NCBI GenBank assembly: GCA_006503475.1
Contig: RSEH01000219.1
Location: forward strand, 18,448-82,447
Source of the DNA: Stentor roeselii
Taxonomy: Eukaryota > Ciliophora > Heterotrichea > Heterotrichida > Stentoridae
Direction: 5' to 3'
Length of the DNA stretch: 64,000 nucleotides
Shown: positions 1 to 12,400 of the stretch, piece by piece
Layout of the letters: each line of letters opens with the position of its first letter
Position numbering within the stretch: the first letter of the stretch is position 1
Notes under the pieces: model-generated
Database searches by the model: none
Seen by the model: the letters and a program-made list of their open reading frames with translations, nothing else
Told to the model about the DNA's origin: nothing
Translations under genes and position numbers: made by a program

Positions 1-1
1 A

Positions 2-2581
2 GTTTATTTCATGTACACTCGACCGAATTTCAACAAAAGTCCTTACATCCGCTGGTTTTCTATGAAAGAAAATTTAATAATACAGAAGTTTGGCCAAGCG
101 TTTTCGAAACTTTTGAAATTTTTCATTGAAAACTTCCCTGAAGGGTCTTTTCTTCACTTGAATGACGAGACAAGTACAAAAGACTTTCATATTGCGATGA
201 CTTCTACTTATGTCATGTTAGTTGGAGTCGTGTTTTCCTCAGTTCAAAATCAGTTTTCAAGGCAATTTTTCGATGCACATGGAAGGGTTTACAGTAATTT
301 TAAAGAAAATGTTGGTAAAAGTTATTTTATTGGAGCAGAAAGATCAAAGATTCATGATTATCTGAGTTATATGAAGATAAATTTCAATCAAATGAAAAAT
401 AAAAATTTCATGACGCATTATGCGAGAGGAGGGTCTTATGTGTGTTCAGAAGACTGTGACTATCTTTATATTATTAATAACTGTGGAGGAGCCATGCTGG
501 AGTCGAACTGTCCATTTTGCAATAAGAGAATCGGCGGCACTGGACATCAGATCATCAACCGACCTGGACATCGGAATTTATCAGATGATGAAGCATTAAA
601 ATTTTTAGAGGAAAAAGTGAATCAATACAATTCAATGAACCTTAAAGGATTTTCTAATTTTTCCACAAGTATTCCTTTATCATGTCCTAGAAGACTAGCC
701 TCTGATATTTCTTTCATACTTTTGAATACTTTCACTAATTCAATGTTTTTCTTCCTTTCGCTGAGTGGTTTATGTTCAGAGGCTGATTTAAGATCAGTTT
801 ACAATTCAGGAGACCTTCCAGTAGGCTCTATAATTCAAAGAAAAATCATAGAAAACTTAACAGAACTTAACAACAAGCATAAATCAGAAGAACTTATCTA
901 CTGGATCCTATCAACTATCAATGATTTCCGAGAAGTTCTTCTAAACTCATCAACAGACCCTTCAAATTTTACCCTTCGAGACGAACTAGAAAAAAAATTC
1001 GAAGAAAAAATTCTCAGTCAAACCTTCATCGACCACTGCAACTCTTACAAGCGATCAATCAGCAGCCTAAGAGAACCTTCAATACTTATAAACTTCATCG
1101 AAGAACTCAACCTGCCCCAAGACCCAAGTTACCAAAACCCTTCTCTCTTCCGATTCACGACAGTTCCCACATGGGACACCTTGAAAGACGCTTTTACTTT
1201 ATCAGTATCCAAAGAAAACTACGTGATTCTCTCAACATTTATCAACAAATTCGAAGAACTATCAAATCTTGAACATTTTTTTCATATTTTAATCTTTGCA
1301 AGAGACATGATTGATGAATGTTCTTTTACAGTTTCTAGAGCAACGGCAAATGTTTTGACTGTGAATGAGTTTCTCAGGACTCGTTCTCAGTTAAGAAGAA
1401 AATTTGAAAATTTCCGAAAAGCTTGGAGTCGATTGAGACTTGTTCTTCGTTTTGACTGCAGAGATTTTGAAAGGGTTGAAATAACTGGAGAGACTCCTAT
1501 TGGGTACTTGTTGGTTGACACAGATATCAACAGTCTTGGAATTCATCTTGCTGCATGTCTGAGGAACTTGGCAGAGTTTCAAAATAATTTGGTTTCTTTG
1601 GCTCATAATGAAAAGAATTATAAAAGATTATCAGTTTTTAACATTAGTAGTGAAGATGTGTTTTTCATCAGTAATGAAAAATTGGACTCGGTTATTCAGA
1701 GTTGCTCGAATAATTGTCTTCAGTATGGCCGGGGACAAGAAATTGTTTATGACTGGGATAAAGTCGATTTTTATATTCGAAGTTTTGCTGAAAAAGCGAA
1801 AATACTTGATAGTGAAAACTTGCCTACTGTTCAATATCAGTTCGAACTCCTTCATGCAAGAAGTAGATTTGCAGGGATCATCACTGATATCAGGCAAAGG
1901 GTACCTCAGGTTAATTTGGAAGATGAAGAAGTGAAAAATTTTGTGAAACTTGTGAATGTCAAGGCTTTTAAAAAAGAAGTCGATGTTAAGGTTGTCTGGA
2001 AACAAGTTCATACTTGGCTTGAAAAACTTTTTCTTAGTTTGAGACATTCCAAGTCAGTTGAACATCAGATTATTGGAAGTGCTCAGGAAGTTCATGCAAG
2101 GTTTGAATTTGATTTAAAAGTTTCTGAGATTTTTAGTGGATTTGAAAATGAGAAGTGTATAAATCTTTATGAAATCACAGAAATTGAAGTTTTTGAAGAA
2201 GTCCTTAGGATTGTCAATGAACAGTATAAAATCGAGTTTTTTGATAAGACTTTAGCGAAAAATTTGATTTCTAAGTTTTGTGATGAGGTTTTTAATAGGT
2301 TTGATGTGAAAATACCGGGAAAAGGGGGAAAAGTTTTAAGGGAATCGAGAAATGTTGTTAAAAGAATTGTTTTGAGACTACTTACTGCGAATACTGACCC
2401 GAAATTTAAGATTGTTGATTATTTTGGAATTGAGGATTATTGGAATCAGTTGTTTTTAAATGATGCTGAAGAGGCTGCTGAAGTCTTTCCGCAAGAATTT
2501 TGCTTAGAGCACGCGATTTATGTTGAAAGGGAACTAGGACTTAAAATCAAAGAGTTATGTCCAGATCCACCTATTAGATAA
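2..2581 (+). CDS. RNF213: RNF213/mysterin-like E3 protein, C-terminal part with RZ finger (5' end cut by window)
   Basis: The frame is open to the left edge, so the Met at base 11 is not a proven start and the gene is partial. About residues 143-185 (from that Met) form an RZ-type zinc finger: a Cys pair, then CGGAM, then CPFCNKRIGG and a following GH. This is the signature of the RNF213/ZNFX1 RZ finger, which in RNF213 supports RING-independent ubiquitin transfer. The remaining ~650 residues align with the C-terminal domain of the giant gene at 6415-19446 (for example VPTWDTL and the SNLEHFFHIL stretch against VPTWKTL and SNLGHFFNIL). The AAA core and any RING would lie upstream of the window. 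Family assignment is strong; catalytic activity is inferred. Confidence 0.8.
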   Translation, partial: VYFMYTRPNFNKSPYIRWFSMKENLIIQKFGQAFSKLLKFFIENFPEGSFLHLNDETSTKDFHIAMTSTYVMLVGVVFSSVQNQFSRQFFDAHGRVYSNFKENVGKSYFIGAERSKIHDYLSYMKINFNQMKNKNFMTHYARGGSYVCSEDCDYLYIINNCGGAMLESNCPFCNKRIGGTGHQIINRPGHRNLSDDEALKFLEEKVNQYNSMNLKGFSNFSTSIPLSCPRRLASDISFILLNTFTNSMFFFLSLSGLCSEADLRSVYNSGDLPVGSIIQRKIIENLTELNNKHKSEELIYWILSTINDFREVLLNSSTDPSNFTLRDELEKKFEEKILSQTFIDHCNSYKRSISSLREPSILINFIEELNLPQDPSYQNPSLFRFTTVPTWDTLKDAFTLSVSKENYVILSTFINKFEELSNLEHFFHILIFARDMIDECSFTVSRATANVLTVNEFLRTRSQLRRKFENFRKAWSRLRLVLRFDCRDFERVEITGETPIGYLLVDTDINSLGIHLAACLRNLAEFQNNLVSLAHNEKNYKRLSVFNISSEDVFFISNEKLDSVIQSCSNNCLQYGRGQEIVYDWDKVDFYIRSFAEKAKILDSENLPTVQYQFELLHARSRFAGIITDIRQRVPQVNLEDEEVKNFVKLVNVKAFKKEVDVKVVWKQVHTWLEKLFLSLRHSKSVEHQIIGSAQEVHARFEFDLKVSEIFSGFENEKCINLYEITEIEVFEEVLRIVNEQYKIEFFDKTLAKNLISKFCDEVFNRFDVKIPGKGGKVLRESRNVVKRIVLRLLTANTDPKFKIVDYFGIEDYWNQLFLNDAEEAAEVFPQEFCLEHAIYVERELGLKIKELCPDPPIR

Positions 2582-2788
2582 TAATATTCATCAATAATAT
2601 CCTTTCACAATCTTAAATCTTTAACTCCTGATAGATTAATTTGATTATCTTCAAATATTAATATTATCTTAATCAGAAAACCTTTCTTATCAACTCTTTT
2701 CTCAAACCTTTAACCGTTCCTAATAAAACCCTACTAAATAGAAGAACTCTAATGTAGAGATAATTGAATGAATCACTAATATTTCAAT

Positions 2789-4078
2789 ATGGATCTACTC
2801 GCGAGTGTTCTGGACAAAAAGAGCAAATGCAAGAAATGTTCAAAGTCCTTCAAACTCACTTCAAAAAGGAGAAAATGTGTTATTTGTGGTAAGAGATATT
2901 CAGGGTTCATTTACTGTGCAACTTGCAGTGTCAAAGTCAGAGTTGCAGGTGTTTTTTCTTCTAAGAGATATTGCGTGGACTGCAAGAATCGAGAAGAAAG
3001 CAAAACATCTGCAACTTCTACATTAAAAAATTCATCAAATAGTCTTGAAGAAGCCATCGCTGATCTGAACATCTCAGAAGAAGAAGTAAAAAACAACCGT
3101 CAAAGCATAGTCGACGTGGTAAACACATTGACATCCGGCATCAAGCGACTTCCCAGGGCCGAAAGCGTAAATTTTAAATAGTTCCATCGTGAGGTATCTC
3201 GAAATCTTCAACTAATCCAAAGCAGTCCCTTAGACCACTACGAGATCCTATCCAAGCTCGGAGAAGGTGGTGCTGGAAGTGTATTCCTCTGCAAGCGTAA
3301 AGAAGACAACATAAATTACGCAATAAAAAGAATCCAAATAAAATCTCAAAAAGAAAGAGACGACATCATAAATGAAATAGTTCTAACCAAGATGAGTACC
3401 TGTTCCAACATAGTAAATTATTACGAGTCTTACGAATTCGACGGTTTTCTCTGGCTTGTTGTTGAGCTGATGATGGGGAGCCTGACAGACCTGATCCTTT
3501 CAAGATACCGAGGACTGACCGAAAACATCATCAGGTACATTTTACGAGAAGTCCTTCTAGGTCTAAAAGTAATGCACGATCAATACAGAATTCATCGTGA
3601 CATCAAGTCTGACAATATTCTCATTTCCATCGATGGCTCCGTCAAACTTGCGGACTTCGGCTATGCCGCTCAACTCACCTGCGAACAAGATGTCAGGAAG
3701 TCAGTCGTCGGGACTCCCAGTTGGATGGCTCCTGAACTCGTGACTGGCTCGCAGTATGGAGTCAGTGTCGATATCTGGAGTCTTGGAATCGTTGGAATCG
3801 AATGTGTCAAGGGAGAACCGCCTTATTTAAGTGAAAGTCCTATGAGGGCTCTTTATTTGATTGCAACTCGACCTCCTCCTACTGTTTCGGAAAATGATGG
3901 ATGGAGTCAGGATTTTAGGGAGTTTATTGCAGCTTGTCTTGTTAAGGACCCCAGGACTAGACCTTCTTGTGATGTTTTAATGGAACATCCACTTATGAGG
4001 GCTGTTGTGCAAAGTGATAGACATGAGTTTTCTGAATTGCTACAGACTTGGAGAGCTAGGAAGAAGTCAAAGCAGTAG
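2789..4078 (+). CDS. FYVE-like zinc finger plus STE20/PAK-like protein kinase
   Basis: Two open frames are joined by a 15-nt intron at 3167-3181, giving a 424-residue protein. Residues ~10-60 hold four CxxC pairs spaced like a FYVE finger (CKKC, CVIC, CATC, CVDC), but the basic RHHCR signature is degraded. After a short low-complexity linker comes a complete kinase: glycine loop GEGGAG, YAIKRI lysine, HRDIKSDN catalytic loop, DFGYA, and GTPSWMAPE activation segment, which is STE20/PAK style. The kinase is predicted active. A zinc finger in front of a STE20 kinase suggests membrane or partner recruitment, but the lipid specificity cannot be read from sequence. Without removal of the intron the kinase loses its glycine loop and its catalytic lysine. 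Confidence 0.85.
3167..3181 (+). other. 15-nt spliceosomal intron
   Basis: GTAAATTTTAAATAG. Its removal deletes an in-frame TAG and fuses the zinc-finger exon to the kinase exon in frame, restoring the glycine-rich loop. Confidence 0.85.
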
Positions 4079-4392
4079 TTAATAGAGTTGATTAGGGTTT
4101 ATTGGATTTTGGAGACTTTTTAGGAAGATGGGTTAGGGGTACTTGATGAAGGTTGTTAGAGATTAAGGATAGGTATTAGATGAGTTTTAAGAGTTTAGAA
4201 GATTTCTTTAATTTGAGTCTTTAATCAGGATTTATATTGATGTTAATACAATTTTCCTTCTAATCTAAGATTTTTACTAATATAATCAAATCAATATGAT
4301 AAAATTCTATATAGAATAATACTAGATTCAACTATAATATTCTTTCAAAAAATTTCCGAAAATCTCAAGTATCCACCTTATTAAAACCAAGG
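4079..4392. other. Convergent intergenic spacer
   Basis: This is a 314-bp AT-rich stretch between the kinase stop and the stop of the membrane protein on the other strand. I see no gene, RNA or repeat in it. Confidence 0.5.
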
Positions 4393-5079
4393 TTATTCTA
4401 AGCTAGTATTGATTCCTTGGGTAAAATCATGAACTTTCACATCACGATTAGGAGGTAATACATTTCCATATGCCAAAGACACATCCTGAGCAGGCCAAGC
4501 CTGAACTTCCTTAACTTCCACAGTATCAATAACATATGTAATTGAGCTATCTGGGTCAGGCGTAGTCCCTTCCAAGACCATCTCGCCTTGTACATCAAAA
4601 CAATAAATTTCTCCAGTTTTTTCCCAAAGAATAAGTCTTTTAGCGACGCAGTAGAATGACCAATCCCAGATCATTCCGAAGGGTAACAAAAAACCTTCAA
4701 CAGCGAACCTCGATAAATCTTTTTTTAAATGCATTGACAGATAGAAACGGATGATCATATCAAGAGGCCAGAATATTATGATAACCTTTTGTAGCAAAAG
4801 CATCTGAAGTATTGTTTTTTGACAGTTCTTGCAATACTTGATTAGAAAAAGTAGTTTCAAGGTAAGAACTATTGAAAGAAAGAAGATGATTATGTCTGAT
4901 CAACAATTACTTAAGACGTAATTGAGGAGAAGGTAATTTAGCTCAGGAGTCACAAGGTGAACGTAGGAAATTATTGAGATAAAGAAAAACCGGATACCGT
5001 CGAAGATCAGTTTGGTTTCTATGAAGTCATAAGGACTTTCGCTTTCTATCACTTACAAGCATAGGCATAAACTTTTCAT
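4393..5079 (-). CDS. Predicted four-helix membrane protein of unknown family
   Basis: The C-terminal 155 codons form one frame (4393-4860). Removing two 15-nt introns (4896-4910 and 5042-5056) extends it upstream to an ATG at 5079, which is preceded immediately by an in-frame TAA, giving 218 residues. Four hydrophobic segments are visible at about residues 24-44, 45-68, 82-102 and 115-133, followed by a soluble C-terminal ~80 residues rich in Asp, Glu and Val with a PWGM-less, WPAQD-containing stretch. I do not recognise the family and propose no function. The gene model is supported by both introns having the same length and GTAA start as the others in the window. Confidence 0.65.
4896..4910 (-). 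other. 15-nt intron
   Basis: On the minus strand it reads GTAATTGTTGATCAG. Removal avoids a TGA and joins two hydrophobic exons of the membrane protein in frame. Confidence 0.7.
5042..5056 (-). other. 15-nt intron
   Basis: On the minus strand it reads GTAAGTGATAGAAAG. It removes a TAA and links the short first exon (ATG at 5079) to the second exon of the membrane protein. Confidence 0.7.
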
Positions 5080-6414
5080 TTAATTTCTAAAATGGTATAC
5101 TGGGTGGTATTTATTATAGTTTCAGGGAGATTTAGTTGATCATGTTGAAATAGGGAATCTAGATTTATGAATGAATTTAAATTATAGATCTTATTACAAT
5201 AGTTTTCCTGCAGTTTTCAAATATACTTAAAGGATCATTTATAAAATCTGGAACAATTTATAATGAACTTATAAGGGAATGCAGGAATATTAGGATATAA
5301 CTAGGAAAATTTTAGCATTTTTCAATATAAAAAAGTTATGTTATAAAGAATTAAATTTAATCGAGAATTTTTAGGACTTTTTAGAAGTTATTTTAGCTTT
5401 GATAGGTAGCCTTATAAGATATTCAAGAGAGTTAAACATTGAACGATTGAAGTAAGAAAAAATTGCTATATAATCCAAGTACATTAATTATAATTTTTAT
5501 ATCTGAAAATATTTAAAGTTTGACCTAAACAGTGAGAGAATGTAAAAATAATATATCATATAAACAAAAATGTATAAATATTCATTATTGAATTTATGGT
5601 AAAATCGATATTCATAAGGCACTATTAATTCTAAAAAAAATCAAGTTAAGTCTTTCTCTATAATCATTTGCTAAAAATCTTATTATTAAAGTTATTATGA
5701 ATATTTGATAAGATTACCAAATTTATATACATCTAAATAGCATATTTTTAAGAATAAGATCAACTTCAGGAAAGTGTATTTAAGAGCAGAATATTAAAAG
5801 ATTAGTTCAACTTTAAGAAATTCTTTATGAAGACCATAATAGGATTGTATCAACTTCAAAAAAGCTTTATAAAGAAAATAATATTAGATATTTCATCAAC
5901 TTCAAGAAAGTCCTTATAAGCAAAATAACATTAGAGATTACATCAACTTTAAGTAAGTATATATAATCAAAAAGGACAATCATCTAAAGCAAACCAAATT
6001 GTTTCTTGATGAAAATGAGCATGTCATAGAAATTCTAATTAATTTCCAATACAATATCCTTCTAAATGCTTTCTTTTCCTTGAATAAAATTACAAGTCTC
6101 CTAACTCATTCAAAAATCAAATAAAACCCACCAAAGATGAACCAAAGAACTTCAAATCAGCCTTCAAAGAAATAAGGCTTGTATATAAATCTATATAAAA
6201 ATATAAAATGGTTGACTTCTGATAACAAAAGCAAGCAAAAACTATAATCTGACTGATTTGGCTAATACGAATCTTAATGAAGCTCTGAATAGTTGGATTC
6301 AAAGCTGAAAATCCCTAGCCAAAGGCCTAAAATGCCAGACCCAACAAAAAATCCTTTAATCTAATCTTCTAACAATAGCTTAAACATATTTCCCAATTAA
6401 AATCTGGCTTATAA
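5080..6414. other. Long divergent intergenic region
   Basis: This 1.3-kb AT-rich spacer lies between the starts of the membrane protein and the giant RNF213-like gene, so it should hold both promoters. I see no supported gene. It contains the tandem repeat at 5759-5975. Confidence 0.5.
5759..5975. repeat. Degenerate ~46-bp tandem repeat, five copies
   Basis: A core of the form ATCAACTTCAAGAAAGT recurs at 5759, 5806, 5849, 5895 and 5942, a spacing of 43-47 bp. The rest of each unit (AAAATAATATTAGA-like) is also partly conserved between copies 3, 4 and 5. Confidence 0.6.
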
Positions 6415-9400
6415 ATGAGTGATCCAGATCAAACGAGCGAGCGCAGCGAGCCCTTAAGAAAAAGATCAACAAGTTGGAGCGAAGACCGAGTCCAAATGAT
6501 AACCTCATGCAAGAGAGCAGCTGAAAGGTACAACGCTGACTTCCAGGATGGCCTGAGTTGGCAAAGTGTCTTCTTTTACGCATTCCTTGGTGACTATCCT
6601 GAGATCTGCCAAAAAAAAGTGGAATTCGTTAAAGATTCAAGAGTTTTTGAAGGAATTGGACAGATTTTTAAAGTAGTCTTGAGCCTTTCGGCCTTTAAGT
6701 ATGTGGAAAGCTTGACTGACCAGGAGATGGCGATTGACTTTTTAGTTGATATGGGGAAAGGAAAGTTTTTTATACATAAGAAGACAGAGAAGTGCCTGGT
6801 GGTTTATTCAGAAATGACTTGTTCTTTGGGGTTGATTGGGGTTGTTGTTGTGGAAGATAGAGATGACTTTGGATTTGAGTTAAAAGTTTTTGTTGAATGT
6901 GGTTGGAGCGGAAGTGATTCGGGATTTGAAATGGACCTGGAAAAGTTTTGTTGTGAAAGAAGAAAGATTGTAAAATTTGAAGACATTCAGTTCGAAAGTG
7001 ATGTTATTACATTTGAGGATCGGAAGTATTATCCTGGTATTATCAAAGGCTGGAGGACAAGTGGCAGAGCTCAAGAATTTCAATCAAATGATTCGAATCA
7101 AGCTCTGAAATATTTAAAGAATGAAAATACAGGCATGGAACTAAGGACATGTAAAGGAAATGAATTAGTGAATCAACTTGATATCGATATCAACAACTTC
7201 AAGGAAAAGTTTATGCAAAACTGTGAAAAGTACCGAAAGTCAACAGAGCGTGATACAAGAGACCTGAAATCATTCAGGAACCTTTTCATTGAATGGCATC
7301 AGAAAGAGTTATCAGGAAGGAAAAGTGAAGTAGACATCTATGAAGGGTTTGGAGCTATCTGGAGAATTAAGATTGATCTTGAAATTCTAAAAACCTTGCA
7401 AGCATTGAACGAGGACCAGTTTTTACTTTACCTTAAAGAGTTTATAAAGTTCAGTCAAGGTTTTATCATTCAAGACCCTGAACTGTTTTATCGCCTTAAC
7501 GAAAAAAGCAATGATGATCTGATTTTTTCAATGCTGACAATCAAAGGATCATCGCTTAAGTCAGTCTTAGCTGCCATATACATTGATTACGATGCAAGTA
7601 TAAAGTTCTATCATACTATAAAATTTGCATACTTTTGCGATGCATCAGACATCGAAGAAAAAATAAAAGTACTCAGAAAAAATCATTTCCATAAAAGCAT
7701 CAATAACATATTTGGTAGACAAGGACTAAAATCACTTCTTTTCATTGAAAGGAATTTAAGACTTATTCCAACATTTGACCTTAATGCTCCGATAAAAGAA
7801 AGGAAATCAAAAAAAGTTCATCTTTTGTATTTGAACATAAAAAATCAGGATATTTTCATGAAAAATAAAAAAATAGTTATGAAAGACAGAATACAAAAAC
7901 TACTTTTTTTCAGTAAAAATGAACTCTATGTGAATAACCAAGGCCAAAGAGTATATATTCTGAAGCGGGAATACGATATTCTAGAAAATAGTGAGTACTA
8001 TATGCAAATGAATTGGAATTCAGATACGAGAAATCATCAGTTCATTGAAAAGTTTAAGAAAAAGCGTAAACTTGAAAACAATTCATCTTCAGAATTTTTG
8101 TTCGATGTTGAATTTGTGCAATCAGAACAGGAAAATAAAGTTGAGGTGCCTGGAAAAGCAATATCTGATAAATTTGAGCAGTTATTTTATTATATGTTGG
8201 CCATTAAGACTGAAGAAGAAATCGAAGACTTATTAAAATCATTCCTTTCACTGACCGAAAAGGAAGAAACTACAGAAGCTGAACTTAAGTATTATCAAGA
8301 GGAAATCGTGAATTTTGTAGACAAAAAAATAGAAAATAACTTAGAAAAGGATTATCAAAAAACATTTAATCAACTTTGTGTCTTGTCAGTTGTAACTATC
8401 TATCCATTCGATTGCAAACTAAGTGAATCTTCTATTATAAAATTAGTATTCAGTATAAAGGAATGCAGTGGTCAGCACCTGGTCTACTTTAGATCAAAAA
8501 CGCATTTTGACCAGGCGATCATAGGCTTGGTGAAGACTTTCATCCAGTACGAGCAGACCAGTGGCGAATTCGCGCAGTTGTTTGATACCTTCGAAGACTA
8601 TAACTACCTCAGATCGGCATTAAAAACATATGTCAAGCTGCATCATCATAAAGGCCTAGAAATCAAATTAGATACTCTTAAATGCTTTTTGTCTTATTGT
8701 AAACTGTTCACTCGGAAGCAGACTGAGGGATTCGTCAGGTTTTTATTTGGTTATATCAAAAACCCAGTGATTAAATCATCGTTGATACCAGAGACAGTTT
8801 TTATTCTGCAACTAGCTGACGAAAGACAAGAATTTATCAATAGTTCTTTAAAAGATTTCAAACCGCAACTGAAAGATTTGGCAAAAATTTTGAAAATTAT
8901 CGAGAAAAAAAATATTGTTAATGAATTTTCAGAATCTGTTGAATTTAGGAACTTGATTCAAGAGTTTCTTGAAGATCAGTCACTTTTTAATCAAAGTAAT
9001 CTTCCAGAAATGAAAAAAATACTTAGATTCATTATAAAAAACAGCAAAATCCTAAAAATTGATCTAATAGTTCAGATAGAAAAACTTTTCATTAATTCAG
9101 CTTTTTGTGAATCTGTTGATTTATTCTACTTGTTTTCTGAAGAAAGAGCTGAAGTTTTTAAAAAATGGGTTGACCAAAAACCTTCATCAGCTATAGACAT
9201 CCAGTTTCTTGAAAAAATCGACAAAGTTATTGCAAGAGCCCCTGAGGAGAATCAATTTGATATTTCAATGAGTGTTATTTCGAAGATTGAGAAGAGTAAG
9301 TTGTTTAAGATGATGCCCTGTGTTGAAAATTGTAGTTCTAATGTACTTAAGGGATCATTTAAATCAATCTTTACCTCAAAACTGTTAAATCAAGGAAATC

Positions 9401-12400
9401 ATAAAACAACTCTCCTGGACCTTATAAGCCTAAGTGAAAAATATAAAGAATGTTCTCTATTTCAAGACCTGTTGATAGAAGCCAAGAATCTCTTTCGCCC
9501 TTCAGAAGATGAATTAATTGAGCACATACTAAAAAATCCATCTAGAAGCAGTTTCCTGTTCATATTCATCCATGGAGGTTATTTTCGTCTCTATCCTGAA
9601 CTTTTTTCAGGTCTATCAAACTGCTTGAAATCATTCAGAAACCAACTCAAACTAAAAACATTAGATTTTTCCACATTTGCAGCAATTCAAAATCACTCCA
9701 AATCAGAGAGCATGGCTTTCGAGGATTATCTCAGGACTGTCTTTCCAAATTCAAAAAAAAGGCGAAAACTTTTCAGAGTCTTCAACGAGTTAGAAGAAAA
9801 AATAACAGAAATCAATAAATTTTGCAAATTTATGAAAAAAATTGTTTTTAAGTCAACATCAGAAAATCCTGAATTAGTGAAAAAAGTTCAAACTTTTGAA
9901 TCTTTTTTGTTTAAATGCTCTTCGATAAGCGTCGGTGACTTGAAACTACCTGCTGAACTTCAAGGACTTTATCAACTTTTTGTTGAAATTTCGGTGCCGA
10001 TGACTTCTAAGCTTTTTATTAGTCTGATGAAAGAGATATCACCTTTTTATAAAGGAAATTATGAGGAACTACTTAGAAAGAGTCTTGAAAGATTTAAAGA
10101 ATTTGGAAGATTTATGAATAAAATATTTTCTTGTAGCAGTTTGACGATAGACTCACTGATTAGGGCATTTTATTATATTCCTGATGAAGTGACACTTAAA
10201 AAAGAATCGAATATTCTCACCAAGTATTTACCAGAGAGTAGCTCAAAAAAGTTGAGAAGAATAGAAAGAAATTTTTTGGAAACATTTAAGATGATTATTG
10301 ATTTTTCAAAGGTTCAAACTCTCATTGTATCGATTGAAGCTTGCTATAAAATCCTTGGGTTTTTAAGTAATCCTCTGAAAAAGTATAAAAATTTAAATCA
10401 GATGATTTTTACTTCAGAGACTATGTTTCTTTTAGTTACTTTATCAAATGAAGGAATTAACCGACTGACTACTGAAAATATTGAAGCTGTTAACATTTTT
10501 TTCACAGTTGTTTCTGAAAATCATTTCATTATAAGACTTGCTAGGTCCATAACAGCAAATTTTTTAGCATTTTGGGAAGAACATGCAATTAATTCAAAGT
10601 ATCAAGAAATATCCACAGAAATTATAAGAAAATTTATTAATGTTTGTGCTTTTTTCAAAAATCTGCCGAATGTCCCTGAAAATTTGAAAGATTATTGTGA
10701 TAAAGTCATAAATTTGATGAATTCCAATCAATTCTCTACTATCATTGAGGATATTCTTGAATGTAGACCATGTTCGACACTGTTAAAAGACTGGATAAGA
10801 TTTGATAATAACTTCGATCTTTTGGATATTTTTGTGATAAAGAAAATTTGCATGGAATCTAAATTATCAATAAGAAGAATCGGAGGTAAATTTGAAGTTC
10901 AGCTTATTTTCACTATTGATGAAGACAAATTATCGGATATTATTGATTTGAAATTAATTAAAAGACTTAGAGACAAGGCATTAGTTTATAGTTACAGTTC
11001 TAATTTAAAATATCAAGAACTTTTTGAAGAGGAACTTTCAGAAATTTTTAAGAGTTTTCTTGATTTCGCTGATAAAATCTGTGATTTCATTAAAATTATT
11101 AAAAAGTTAAACAAGACACTTTTCAGAAATAAATTAAAGTCTCAGTACCAGTTTTACTTTAAAAATAAAAGTTGCGAGAGACTCAAAATAAAACTCTTAA
11201 AACTAATGAATCTTCTAAAAAATGAATGGACTCCAAGCCTGAGAGAAATAAAAGAAAAGTATTATAATATAAACTTTTTAACCTCTGAAAATATTCTTCA
11301 AGTTGATGAATTTATATTTGATCAAAATCATGAAAACTTAATTGAAATATTACCGCTTCTAAACTATATGCAAATCGAAATTCCAGAAATCAAAAAAGAA
11401 AATATAAATCCTCCAGATTCAATGAAAGAAAGATTAAAATACATAGCGAAATTTTTAGAAGACCTTAAATATCAACCAAAAGAATTCAGATTTTCTTCAG
11501 ATCATATAGAAAAAAAAGTGAATTTAACCCCAGGCTCAATTTTAGTTGCAAACACAGAAGTCATTTATGCAGGAATACTCACAATATATTCAATCTATTC
11601 CACGATTCTTCCTCGTGATGATATTGTCTTCTTTTGCCACAGAACTTCTAAGTGGAAAAAAATAAAGTCTTTTCTATTCAGATCGTTATTGAATTATCGT
11701 CAAGAAATTTTTAGTTTGATTAAACCAGAAAATCTTTGCTTGAAATACCAAAATAAAATTTTAGAGTTATTGAAAAGAAATTACGACCATGAGAACCAGA
11801 GACTTTACCTTGCAATTGTGACAAATGATCAAACATGTTTTTTGGTATCGGAACTTAAAATGTTGCTTTTTAAAATAGTCAGGATTCACTCATATAATAT
11901 TCTAAAAGATCAGCAAATAAAAAAGATGGTTCAAGATGCTTGCCCAAGAATAGAAATCGTTAGATCTACATACCCAGGACTTGGGAAATCAACTTATATC
12001 ACTGAATTAGGGATAAAAGAAGGTAAAAAAATTTATGATATACAAATAACTGGGGCACTTGAAGAAGTTAATGAAATCATTCAGAAATATATTCACATTC
12101 CCAAGTCGATTATCAAATTTAGTATTAATAAACTGCCTGCTCCTCAGTTTATCAACGAATTAATTTTCAAACTCGCGATATTCCCTTCATTTGGGTTTGC
12201 AAATTCTATTTATAGGTTACATGAGAGTTCAAATGTAGTTTACGAATTAGGTTATCACAAAAATGATAACTTTAGTGAAGTTGAGATGTTTAAATATATA
12301 AAATGTGTGCAGATACCTGAATTTGACATAAAAAACATAAAGTTATACCCGGAAATAAACTATGTCTGCAGAAGTCTAATAGCTTTAACAAACTTATCAA

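Noticed and set aside
6117-6302. 61-codon minus-strand frame upstream of the giant gene
   Set aside because: AT-rich, no domain, and lies within a promoter spacer; no intron extends it.
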